Source of the DNA: Rattus norvegicus
Lineage: Eukaryota > Chordata > Mammalia > Rodentia > Muridae
Direction: 5' to 3'
NCBI RefSeq assembly: GCF_036323735.1
Contig: NC_086032.1
Coordinates: forward strand, 50,151,335-50,215,334
DNA length: 64,000 nt
Part shown: in pieces, positions 24,042-36,611 of the stretch
Layout: the number at the start of each line of letters is the position of its first letter
Position numbering within the stretch: position 1 is the stretch's first letter
Program-made: the position numbers and the translations under genes
Notes under the pieces: generated by a model
Databases searched by the model: none
The model's input: the letters and a program-made list of their open reading frames with translations, nothing else
What the model was told of the DNA's origin: nothing

Positions 24042-26998
24042 GTGAATTCAGTTAGTTCCTAGTAGCCTGCTCTTGTAATATGTGTACTTTTCAAGATTTA
24101 TAAAAATTTGGTGAGCCGAATCAGAGTAACATGGTGAATTCGGTTAGTTCCCAATAGGCCGCAGTAGTAATAAGTGGATTGGTCGGGATATAGAAAAATT
24201 TTCACGAATGGAATCAAAATTTCTAGGCGAATTCAGTGAGTTCCCAATGGGACATGCTTGTATGAGTTTGCTTTTCAATATCGAGCAACATTTTAAGGAA
24301 CGGAATCCAAGTATCATTGCGAATTGAGTAGGTTCCCAATAGGGTTCGCATGTAATAAGCTTGTTATTCAAGATAGAGCAACGTTTTAACGAACTGAAAC
24401 ACTGTTTCTTTGTGAATTCAGTTAGTTCCTAGTAGCCTGCTCTTGTAATATGTGTACTTTTCAAGATTTATAAAAATTTGGTGAGCCGAATCTGAGTAAC
24501 ATTGTGAATTCGGTTAGTTCCCAATAGGCCGCAGTAGTAATAAGTGGACTGTTCGGGATATAGAAAAATTTTCACGAATGGAATCAAAATTTCTAGGCGA
24601 ATTCAGTGAGTTCCCAATGGGACATGCTTGTATGAGTTTGCTTTTCAATATCGAGCAACATTTTAAGGAACGGAATCCAAGTATCTTGGTGAACTGACTA
24701 GGTTCCCAATAGGATTCGCATGTAATAAGCTTGTTATTCAAGATAGAGCAACGTTTTAACGAACTGAAACACTGTTTCTTTGTGAATTCAGTTAGTTCCT
24801 AGTAGCGTGCTCTTGTAATATGTGTACCTTTCAAGATTTATAAAAATTTGGTGAGCCGAATCTGAGTAACATGGTGAATTCGGTTAGTTCCCAATAGGCG
24901 GCAGTAGTAATAGGTGGACTGTTTTGGATATAGAAAAATTTTCACGAATGGAATCAAAATTTCTAGGCGAATTCAGTGAGTTCCCAATGGGACATGCTTG
25001 TATGAGTTTGCTTCTCAATATCGAGCAACATTTTAAGGAACGGAATCCAAGTATCATTGCGAATTGAGTAGGTTCCCAATAGGGTTCGCATGTAATAAGC
25101 TTGTTATTCAAGATAGAGCAACGTTTTAACGAACTGAAACACTGTTTCTTTGTGAATTCAGTTAGTTCCTAGTAGCCTGCTCTTGTAATGTGTGTACTTT
25201 TAGAGATTTTTAAAAGTTTGGTTAGCCGAATCTGAGTAACATGGTGAATTCGGTTAGTTCCCAATAGGCCGCAGTAGTAATAAGTGGACTGTTCGGGATA
25301 TAGAAAATTTTCACGAATGGAATCAAAATTTCGAGGCGAATTCAGTGAGTTCCCAATGGGACATGCTTGTATGAGTTTGCTTTTCAATATTGAGCAACAT
25401 TTTAAGGAACGGAATCCAAGTATCATGGTTAATTGAGTAGGTTCCCAATAGGATTCGCATGTAATATGCTTGTTATTCAAGATAGAGCAACGTTTTAACG
25501 AACTGAAACACTGTTTCTCTGTGAATTCAGTTAGTTCCTAGTAGCCTGCTCTTGTAATATGTGTACTTTTCAAGATTTATAAAAATTTGGTGAGCCGAAT
25601 CAGAGTAACATGGTGAATTCGGTTAGTTCCCAATAGGCCGCAGTAGTAATAAGTGGATTGGTCGGGATATAGAAAAATTTTCACGAATGGAATCAAAATT
25701 TCTAGGCGAATTCAGTGAGTTCCCAATGGGACATGCTTGTATGAGTTTGCTTTTCAATATCGAGCAACATTTTAAGGAACGGAATCCAAGTATCATTGCG
25801 AATTGAGTAGGTTCCCAATAGGGTTCGCATGTAATAAGCTTGTTATTCAAGATAGAGCAACGTTTTAACGAACTGAAACACTGTTTCTTTGTGAATTCAG
25901 TTAGTTCCTAGTAGCCTGCTCTTGTAATATGTGTACTTTTCAAGATTTATAAAAATTTGGTGAGCCGAATCTGAGTAACATTGTGAATTCGGTTAGTTCC
26001 CAATAGGCCGCAGTAGTAATAAGTGGACTGTTCGGGATATAGAAAAATTTTCACGAATGGAATCAAAATTTCTAGGCGAATTCAGTGAGTTCCCAATGGG
26101 ACATGCTTGTATGAGTTTGCTTTTCAATATCGAGCAACATTTTAAGGAACGGAATCCAAGTATCTTGGTGAACTGACTAGGTTCCCAATAGGATTCGCAT
26201 GTAATAAGCTTGTTATTCAAGATAGAGCAACGTTTTAACGAACTGAAACACTGTTTCTTTGTGAATTCAGTTAGTTCCTAGTAGCGTGCTCTTGTAATAT
26301 GTGTACCTTTCAAGATTTATAAAAATTTGGTGAGCCGAATCTGAGTAACATGGTGAATTCGGTTAGTTCCCAATAGGCGGCAGTAGTAATAGGTGGACTG
26401 TTTTGGATATAGAAAAATTTTCACGAATGGAATCAAAATTTCTAGGCGAATTCAGTGAGTTCCCAATGGGACATGCTTGTATGAGTTTGCTTCTCAATAT
26501 CGAGCAACATTTTAAGGAACGGAATCCAAGTATCATTGCGAATTGAGTAGGTTCCCAATAGGGTTCGCATGTAATAAGCTTGTTATTCAAGATAGAGCAA
26601 CGTTTTAACGAACTGAAACACTGTTTCTTTGTGAATTCAGTTAGTTCCTAGTAGCCTGCTCTTGTAATGTGTGTACTTTTAGAGATTTTTAAAAGTTTGG
26701 TTAGCCGAATCTGAGTAACATGGTGAATTCGGTTAGTTCCCAATAGGCCGCAGTAGTAATAAGTGGACTGTTCGGGATATAGAAAATTTTCACGAATGGA
26801 ATCAAAATTTCGAGGCGAATTCAGTGAGTTCCCAATGGGACATGCTTGTATGAGTTTGCTTTTCAATATCGAGCAACATTTTAAGGAACGGAATCCAAGT
26901 ATCATTGCGAATTGAGTAGGTTCCCAATAGGATTCGCATGTAATAAGCTTGTTATTCAAGATAGAGCAACGTTTTACGAACTGAAACACTGTTTCTTT
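24042..26998 (+). repeat. P-S-K-H tetramer, two tandem copies 1479 bp apart
   Basis: Copy one starts at 24042 (P), 24412 (S), 24782 (K) and 25152 (H front, J back). Copy two starts at 25521, 25891, 26261 and 26631 (H). Shared rare markers are tttctctgtgaattcag before P, tagcgtgctcttg and tttgcttctcaatatc in K, and gtaatgtgtgtac in H. The sharing of such rare changes means the duplication is young. The second half of copy two overlaps the start of the 12-mer listed separately. Confidence 0.87.
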
Positions 26999-29900
26999 GT
27001 GAATTCAGTTAGTTCCTAGTAGCCTGCTCTTGTAATATGTGTACTTTTCAAGATTTATAAAAATTTGGTGAGCCGAATCTGAGTAACATTGTGAATTCGG
27101 TTAGTTCCCAATAGGCGGCAGTTGTAATAGGTGGACTGTTTTGGATATAGAAAAATTTTCACGAATGGAATCAAAATTTCTAGGCGAATTCAGTGAGTTC
27201 CCAATGGGACATGCTTGTATGAGTTTGCTTTTCAATATCGAGCAACATTTTAAGGAACGGAATCCAAGTATCATGGTGAATTGAGTAGGTTCCCAATAGG
27301 ATTCGCATGTAATAAGCTTGTTATTCAAGATAGAGCAACGTTTTAACGAACTGAAACACTGTTTCTTTGTGAATTCAGTTAGTTCCTAGTAGCCTGCTCT
27401 TGTAATATGTGTACTTTTCAAGATTTATAAAAATTTGGTGAGCCGAATCAGAGTAACATGGTGAATTCGGTTAGTTCCCAATAGGCGGCAGTAGTAATAA
27501 GTGGATTGGTCGGGATATAGAAAAATTTTCACGAATGGAATCAAAATTTCTAGGCGAATTCAGTGAGTTCCCAATGGGACATGCTTGTATGAGTTTGCTT
27601 TTCAATATCGAGCAACATTTTAAGGAACGGAATCCAAGTATCATTGCGAATTGAGTAGGTTCCCAATAGGGTTCGCATGTAATAAGCTTGTTATTCAAGA
27701 TAGAGCAACGTTTTAACGAACTGAAACACTGTTTCTTTGTGAATTCAGTTAGTTCCTAGTAGCCTGCTCTTGTAATATGTGTACTTTTCAAGATTTATAA
27801 AAATTTGGTGAGCCGAATCTGAGTAACATTGTGAATTCGGTTAGTTCCCAATAGGCCGCAGTAGTAATAAGTGGACTGTTCGGGATATAGAAAAATTTTC
27901 ACGAATGGAATCAAAATTTCTAGGCGAATTCAGTGAGTTCCCAATGGGACATGCTTGTATGAGTTTGCTTTTCAAATTCGAGCAACATTTTAAGGAACGG
28001 AATCCAAGTATCTTGGTGAACTGACTAGGTTCCCAATAGGATTCGCATGTAATAAGCTTGTTATTCAAGATAGAGCAACGTTTTAACGAACTGAAACACT
28101 GTTTCTTTGTGAATTCAGTTAGTTCCTAGTAGCGTGCTCTTGTAATATGTGTACCTTTCAAGATTTATAAAAATTTGGTGAGCCGAATCTGAGTAACATG
28201 GTGAATTCGATTAGTTCCCAATAGGCGGCAGTAGTAATAGGTGGACTGTTTTGGATATAGAAAAATTTTCACGAATGGAATCAAAATTTCTAGGCGAATT
28301 CAGTGAGTTCCCAATGGGACATGCTTGTATGAGTTTGCTTTTCATTATCGAGCAACATTTTAAGGAACGGAATCCAAGTATCATTGCGAATTGAGTAGGT
28401 TCCCAACAGGGTTCGCATGTAATAAGCTTGTTATTCAAGATAGAGCAACGTTTTAACGAACTGAAACACTGTTTCTTTGTGAATTCAGTTAGTTCCTAGC
28501 AGCCTGCTCTTGTAATATGTGTACTTTTCAAGATTTATAAAAATTTGGTGAGCCGAATCTGAGTAACATGGTGAATTCGGTTAGTTCCCAATAGGCCGCA
28601 GTAGTAATAAGTGTACTGTTCGGGATATAGAAAAATTTTCACGAATGGAATCAAAATTTCTAGGCGAATTCAGTGAGTTCCCAATGGGACATGCTTGTAT
28701 GAGTTTGCTTTTCAATATCGAGCAACATTTTAAGGAACGGAATCCAAGTATCATTGCGAATTGAGTAGGTTCCCAATAGGATTCGCATGTAATAAGCTTG
28801 TTATTCAAGATAGAGCAACGTTTTAACGAACTGAAACACTGTTTCTTTGTGAATTCAGTTAGTTCCTAGTAGCCTGCTCTTGTAATATGTGTACTTTTAA
28901 AGATTTTTAAAAGTTTGGTTAGCTGAATCTGAGTAACATGGTGAATTCGTTTAGTTCCCAATAGGCCGCAGTAGTAATAAGTGGACTATTCGGGATATAG
29001 AAAATTTTCACGAATGGAATCCAAATTCGAAGGGGAATTCAGTGAGTTCCCAATGGGACATGCTTGTATGAGTTTGCTTTTCAATATCGAGCAACATTTT
29101 AAGGAACGGAATCCAAGTATCATTGCGAATTGAGTAGGTTCCCAATAGGATTCGCATGTAATAAGCTTGTTATTCAAGATAGAGCAACGTTTTAACGAAC
29201 TGAAACACTGTTTCTTTGTGAATTCAGTTAGTTCCTAGTAGCCTGCTCTTGTAATATGTGTACTTTTAAAGATTTATAAAAATTTGGTGAGCCGAATCTG
29301 AATAACATGGTGAACTCGGTTAGTTCCCAATAGGCCGCAGTAGTAATAAGTGGACTGTTCGGGATATAGAAAAATTTTCACGAATGGAATCAAAATTTCT
29401 ATAGAATTCAGTGAGTTCCCAATGGGACATGCTTGTATGAGTTTGCTTTTCAATATCGAGCAACATTTTAAGGAACGGAATCTAAGTATCATTGCGAATT
29501 GAGTAGGTTCCCAATAGGGTTCGCATGTAATAAGCTTGTTATTCAAGATAGAGCAACGTTTTAACGAACTGAAACACTGTTTCTCTGTGAATTCAGTTAG
29601 TTCCTAGTAGCCTGCTCTTGTAATATGTGTACTTTTAAAGATTTATAAAAATTTGGTGAGCCGAATCTGAGTAACATGGTGAATTCGGTTAGTTCCCAAT
29701 AGGCCGCAGTAGTAATAAGTGGACTGTTCGGGATATAGAAAAATTTTCACGAATGGAATCAAAATTTCTAGGCGAATTCAGTGAGTTCCCAATGGGACAT
29801 GCTTGTATGAGTTTGCTTTTCAATATCGAGCAAAATTTTAAGGAACGGAATCCAAGTATCATTGCGAATTGAGTAGGTTCCCAATAGGATTCGCATGTAA

Positions 29901-30696
29901 TAAGCTTGTTATTCAAGATAGAGCAACGTTTTAACGAACTGAAACACTGTTTCTTTGAGAATTCAGTTAGTTCCTAGTAGCCTGCTCTTGTAATATGTGT
30001 ACTTTTCGAGATTTATAAAACTTTGGTGGGCCGAATCTGAGTAACATGGTGAATTCGGTTAGTTCCCAATAGGCGGCAGTAGTAATAAGTGGACTGTTTT
30101 GGATATAGAAAAATTTTCACGAATGGAATCAAAATTTCTAGGCGAATTCAGTGAGTTCCCAATGGGACATGCTTGTATGAGTTTGCTTTTCAATATCGAG
30201 CAACATTTTAAGGAACGGAATCCAAGTATCATGGTGAATTGAGTAGGTTCCCAATAGGATTCGCATGTAATAAACTTGTTATTCAAGATAGAGCAACGTT
30301 TTAACGAACTGAAACACTGTTTCTTTGTGAATTCAGTTAGTTCCTAGTAGCCTGCTCTTGTAATATGTGTACTTTTCAAGATTTATAAAAATTTGGTGAG
30401 CCGAATCAGAGTAACATGGTGAATTCGGTTAGTTCCCAATAGGCGGCAGTAGTAATAAGTGGATTGGTCGGGATATAGAAAAATTTTCACGAATGGAATC
30501 AAAATTTCTAGGCGAATTCAGTGAGTTCCCAATGGGACATGCTTGTATGAGTTTGCTTTTCAATATCGAGCAACATTTTAAGGAACGGAATCCAAGTATC
30601 ATTGCGAATTGAGTAGGTTCCCAATAGGGTTCGCATGTAATAAGCTTGTTATTCAAGATAGAGCAACGTTTTAACGAACTGAAACACTGTTTCTTT
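26261..30696 (+). repeat. 12-mer higher-order repeat, copy 1 (4436 bp)
   Basis: Monomer starts and classes: 26261 K, 26631 H, 26999 J, 27369 P, 27739 S, 28109 K, 28479 R, 28849 L, 29218 E, 29587 Q, 29957 F, 30327 P. The second K has two rare changes, tttcattatcgagc and cccaacagggttc, both repeated exactly 4436 bp later. Private to this copy are ttcaaattcgagc in S and ttcgattagttccc in the second K. T is absent between K and R, unlike in the pentamers. Confidence 0.9.
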
Positions 30697-33600
30697 GTGA
30701 ATTCAGTTAGTTCCTAGTAGCGTGCTCTTGTAATATGTGTACCTTTCAAGATTTATAAAAATTTGGTGAGCCGAATCTGAGTAACATGGTGAATTCGGTT
30801 AGTTCCCAATAGGCGGCAGTAGTAATAGGTGGACTGTTTTGGATATAGAAAAATTTTCACGAATGGAATCAAAATTTCTAGGCGAATTCAATGAGTTCCC
30901 AATGGGACATGCTTGTATGAGTTTGCTTTTCAATATCGAGCAACATTTTAAGGAACGGAATCCAAGTATCATTGCGAATTGAGTAGGTTCCCAATAGGGT
31001 TCGCATGTAATAAGCTTGTTATTCAAGATAGAGCAACGTTTTAACGAACTGAAACACTGTTTCTTTGTGAATTCAGTTAGTTCCTAGTAGCCTGCTCTTG
31101 TAATGTGTGTACTTTTAGAGATTTTTAAAAGTTTGGTTAGCCGAATCTGAGTAACATGGTGAATTCGGTTAGTTCCCAATAGGCCGCAGTAGTAATAAGT
31201 GGACTGTTCGGGATATAGAAAATTTTCACGAATGGAATCAAAATTTCGAGGCGAATTCAGTGAGTTCCCAATGGGACATGCTTGTATGAGTTTGCTTTTC
31301 AATATCGAGCAACATTTTAAGGAACGGAATCCAAGTATCATTGCGAATTGAGTAGGTTCCCAATAGGATTCGCATGTAATAAGCTTGTTATTCAAGATAG
31401 AGCAACGTTTTACGAACTGAAACACTGTTTCTTTGTGAATTCAGTTAGTTCCTAGTAGCCTGCTCTTGTAATATGTGTACTTTTCAAGATTTATAAAAAT
31501 TTGGTGAGCCGAATCTGAGTAACATTGTGAATTCGGTTAGTTCCCAATAGGCGGCAGTTGTAATAGGTGGACTGTTTTGGATATAGAAAAATTTTCACGA
31601 ATGGAATCAAAATTTCTAGGCGAATTCAGTGAGTTCCCAATGGGACATGCTTGTATGAGTTTGCTTTTCAATATCGAGCAACATTTTAAGGAACGGAATC
31701 CAAGTATCATGGTGAATTGAGTAGGTTCCCAATAGGATTCGCATGTAATAAGCTTGTTATTCAAGATAGAGCAACGTTTTAACGAACTGAAACACTGTTT
31801 CTTTGTGAATTCAGTTAGTTCCTAGTAGCCTGCTCTTGTAATATGTGTACTTTTCAAGATTTATAAAAATTTGGTGAGCCGAATCAGAGTAACATGGTGA
31901 ATTCGGTTAGTTCCCAATAGGCGGCAGTAGTAATAAGTGGATTGGTCGGGATATAGAAAAATTTTCACGAATGGAATCAAAATTTCTAGGCGAATTCAGT
32001 GAGTTCCCAATGGGACATGCTTGTATGAGTTTGCTTTTCAATATCGAGCAACATTTTAAGGAACGGAATCCAAGTATCATTGCGAATTGAGTAGGTTCCC
32101 AATAGGGTTCGCATGTAATAAGCTTGTTATTCAAGATAGAGCAACGTTTTAACGAACTGAAACACTGTTTCTTTGTGAATTCAGTTAGTTCCTAGTAGCC
32201 TGCTCTTGTAATATGTGTACTTTTCAAGATTTATAAAAATTTGGTGAGCCGAATCTGAGTAACATTGTGAATTCGGTTAGTTCCCAATAGGCCGCAGTAG
32301 TAATAAGTGGACTGTTCGGGATATAGAAAAATTTTCACGAATGGAATCAAAATTTCTAGGCGAATTCAGTGAGTTCCCAATGGGACATGCTTGTATGAGT
32401 TTGCTTTTCAATATCGAGCAACATTTTAAGGAACGGAATCCAAGTATCTTGGTGAACTGACTAGGTTCCCAATAGGATTCGCATGTAATAAGCTTGTTAT
32501 TCAAGATAGAGCAACGTTTTAACGAACTGAAACACTGTTTCTTTGTGAATTCAGTTAGTTCCTAGTAGCGTGCTCTTGTAATATGTGTACCTTTCAAGAT
32601 TTATAAAAATTTGGTGATCCGAATCTGAGTAACATGGTGAATTCGGTTAGTTCCCAATAGGCGGCAGTAGTAATAGGTGGACTGTTTTGGATATAGAAAA
32701 ATTTTCACGAATGGAATCAAAATTTCTAGGCGAATTCAGTGAGTTCCCAATGGGACATGCTTGTATGAGTTTGCTTTTCATTATCGAGCAACATTTTAAG
32801 GAACGGAATCCAAGTATCATTGCGAATTGAGTAGGTTCCCAACAGGGTTCGCATGTAATAAGCTTGTTATTCAAGATAGAGCAACGTTTTAACGAACTGA
32901 AACACTGTTTCTTGGTGAATTAAGTTAGTTCCTAGCAGCCTGCTCTTGTAATATGTGTACTTTTCAAGATTTATAAAAATTTGGTGAGCCGAATCTGAGT
33001 AACATGGTGAATTCGGTTAGTTCCCAATAGGCCGCAGTAGTAATAAGTGTACTGTTCGGGATATAGAAAAATTTTCACGAATGGAATCAAAATTTCTAGG
33101 CGAATTCAGTGAGTTCCCAATGGGACATGCTTGTATGAGTTTGCTTTTCAATATCGAGCAACATTTTAAGGAACGGAATCCAAGTATCATTGCGAATTGA
33201 GTAGGTTCCCAATAGGATTCGCATGTAATAAGCTTGTTATTCAAGATAGAGCAACGTTTTAACGAACTGAAACACTGTTTCTTTGTGAATTCAGTTAGTT
33301 CCTAGTAGCCTGCTCTTGTAATATGTGTACTTTTAAAGATTTTTAAAAGTTTGGTTAGCTGAATCTGAGTAACATGGTGAATTCGTTTAGTTCCCAATAG
33401 GCCGCAGTAGTAATAAGTGGACTATTCGGGATATAGAAAATTTTCACGAATGGAATCCAAATTCGAAGGGGAATTCAGTGAGTTCCCAATGGGACATGCT
33501 TGTATGAGTTTGCTTTTCAATATCGAGCAACATTTTAAGGAACGGAATCCAAGTATCATTGCGAATTGAGTAGGTTCCCAATAGGATTCGCATGTAATAA

Positions 33601-35132
33601 GCTTGTTATTCAAGATAGAGCAACGTTTTAACGAACTGAAACACTGTTTCTTTGTGAATTCAGTTAGTTCCTAGTAGCCTGCTCTTGTAATATGTGTACT
33701 TTTAAAGATTTATAAAAATTTGGTGAGCCGAATCTGAATAACATGGTGAACTCGGTTAGTTCCCAATAGGCCGCAGTAGTAATAAGTGGACTGTTCGGGA
33801 TATAGAAAAATTTTCACGAATGGAATCAAAATTTCTATAGAATTCAGTGAGTTCCCAATGGGACATGCTTGTATGAGTTTGCTTTTCAATATCGAGCAAC
33901 ATTTTAAGGAACGGAATCTAAGTATCATTGCGAATTGAGTAGGTTCCCAATAGGGTTCGCATGTAATAAGCTTGTTATTCAAGATAGAGCAACGTTTTAA
34001 CGAACTGAAACACTGTTTCTCTGTGAATTCAGTTAGTTCCTAGTAGCCTGCTCTTGTAATATGTGTACTTTTAAAGATTTATAAAAATTTGGTGAGCCGA
34101 ATCTGAGTAACATGGTGAATTCGGTTAGTTCCCAATAGGCCGCAGTAGTAATAAGTGGACTGTTCGGGATATAGAAAAATTTTCACGAATGGAATCAAAA
34201 TTTCTAGGCGAATTCAGTGAGTTCCCAATGGGACATGCTTGTATGAGTTTGCTTTTCAATATCGAGCAAAATTTTAAGGAACGGAATCCAAGTATCATTG
34301 CGAATTGAGTAGGTTCCCAATAGGATTCGCATGTAATAAGCTTGTTATTCAAGATAGAGCAACGTTTTAACGAACTGAAACACTGTTTCTTTGAGAATTC
34401 AGTTAGTTCCTAGTAGCCTGCTCTTGTAATATGTGTACTTTTCGAGATTTATAAAACTTTGGTGGGCCGAATCTGAGTAACATGGTGAATTCGGTTAGTT
34501 CCCAATAGGCGGCAGTAGTAATAAGTGGACTGTTTTGGATATAGAAAAATTTTCACGAATGGAATCAAAATTTCTAGGCGAATTCAGTGAGTTCCCAATG
34601 GGACATGCTTGTATGAGTTTGCTTTTCAATATCGAGCAACATTTTAAGGAACGGAATCCAAGTATCATGGTGAATTGAGTAGGTTCCCAATAGGATTCGC
34701 ATGTAATAAACTTGTTATTCAAGATAGAGCAACGTTTTAACGAACTGAAACACTGTTTCTTTGTGAATTCAGTTAGTTCCTAGTAGCCTGCTCTTGTAAT
34801 ATGTGTACTTTTCAAGATTTATAAAAATTTGGTGAGCCGAATCAGAGTAACATGGTGAATTCGGTTAGTTCCCAATAGGCGGCAGTAGTAATAAGTGGAT
34901 TGGTCGGGATATAGAAAAATTTTCACGAATGGAATCAAAATTTCTAGGCGAATTCAGTGAGTTCCCAATGGGACATGCTTGTATGAGTTTGCTTTTCAAT
35001 ATCGAGCAACATTTTAAGGAACGGAATCCAAGTATCATTGCGAATTGAGTAGGTTCCCAATAGGGTTCGCATGTAATAAGCCTGTTATTCAAGATAGAGC
35101 AACGTTTTAACGAACTGAAACACTGTTTCTTT
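30697..35132 (+). repeat. 12-mer higher-order repeat, copy 2 (4436 bp)
   Basis: Monomer starts are 30697, 31067, 31435, 31805, 32175, 32545, 32915, 33285, 33654, 34023, 34393 and 34763, in the same class order as copy 1. Differences seen: ttcaatgagttccc in the first K; ggtgatccgaatc in the second K; R preceded by cttggtgaattaag (the T-type end) where copy 1 has ctttgtgaattcag; and aataagcctg in the last P. The R difference is not a point mutation but a short swapped tract. Confidence 0.9.
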
Positions 35133-36611
35133 GTGAATTCAGTTAGTTCCTAGTAGCCTGCTCTTGTAATATGTGTACTTTTCAAGATTTATAAAAATTT
35201 GGTGAGCCGAATCTGAGTAACATTGTGAATTCGGTTAGTTCCCAATAGGCCGCAGTAGTAATAAGTGGACTGTTCGGGATATAGAAAAATTTTCACGAAT
35301 GGAATCAAAATTTCTAGGCGAATTCAGTGAGTTCCCAATGGGACATGCTTGTATGAGTTTGCTTTTCAATATCGAGCAACATTTTAAGGAACGGAATCCA
35401 AGTATCTTGGTGAACTGACTAGGTTCCCAATAGGATTCGCATGTAATAAGCTTGTTATTCAAGATAGAGCAACGTTTTAACGAACTGAAACACTGTTTCT
35501 TTGTGAATTCAGTTAGTTCCTAGTAGCCTGCTCTTGTAATATGTGTACCTTTCAAGATTTATAAAAATTTGGTGAGCCGAATCTGAGTAACATGGTGAAT
35601 TCGGTTAGTTCCCAATAGGCGGCAGTAGTAATAGGTGGACTGTTTTGGATATAGAAAAATTTTCACGAATGGAATCAAAATTTCTAGGCGAATTCAGTGA
35701 GTTCCCAATGGGACATGCTTGTATGAGTTTGCTTTTCAATATCGAGCAACATTTTAAGGAACGGAATCCAAGTATCATTGCGAATTGAGTAGGTTCCCAA
35801 TAGGGTTCGCATGTAATAAGCTTGTTATTCAAGATAGAGCAACGTTTTAACGAACTGAAACACTGTTTCTTTGTGAATTCAGTTAGTTCCTAGTAGCCTG
35901 CTCTTGTAATATGTGTACTTTTAAAGATTTTTAAAAGTTTGGTTAGCCGAATCTGAGTAACATTGTGAATTCGGTTAGTTCCCAATAGGCCGCAGTAGTA
36001 ATAAGTGGACTGTTCGGGATATAGAAAAATTTTCACGAATGGAATCAAAATTTCTAGGCGAATTCAGTGAGTTCCCAAGGGACATGCTTGTATGAGTTTG
36101 CTTTTCAATATCGAGCAACATTTTAAGGAACCGAATCCAAGTATCATGGTGAATTGAGTAGGTTCCCAATAGGATTCGCATGTAATAAGCTTGTTATTCA
36201 AGATAGAGCAACGTTTTAACGAACTGAAACACTGTTTCTTGGTGAATTAAGTTAGTTCCTAGCAGCCTGCTCTTGTAATATGTGTACTTTTCAAGATTTA
36301 TAAAAATTTGGTGAGCCGAATCTGAGTAACATGGTGAATTCGGTTAGTTCCCAATAGGCCGCAGTAGTAATAAGTGGACTGTTCGGGATATAGAAAAATT
36401 TTCACGAATGGAATCAAAATTTCTAGGCGAATTCAGTGAGTTCCCAATGGGACATGCTTGTATGAGTTTGCTTTTCAATATCGAGCAACATTTTAAGGAA
36501 CGGAATCCAAGTATCATTGCGAATTGAGTAGGTTCCCAATAGGATTCGCATGTAATAAGCTTGTTATTCAAGATAGAGCAACGTTTTAACGAACTGAAAC
36601 GCTGTTTCTTT
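35133..36611 (+). repeat. Four monomers S-K-T-R-like
   Basis: Monomers start at 35133, 35503, 35873 and 36242. This continues the pattern after P in the 12-mer (P is followed by S or K), then switches to the K-T-R start of the pentamer. The R-like copy has the T-linked tagcagcctg start but the ordinary agtggactg instead of agtgtactg. Class L is missing. Confidence 0.8.
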
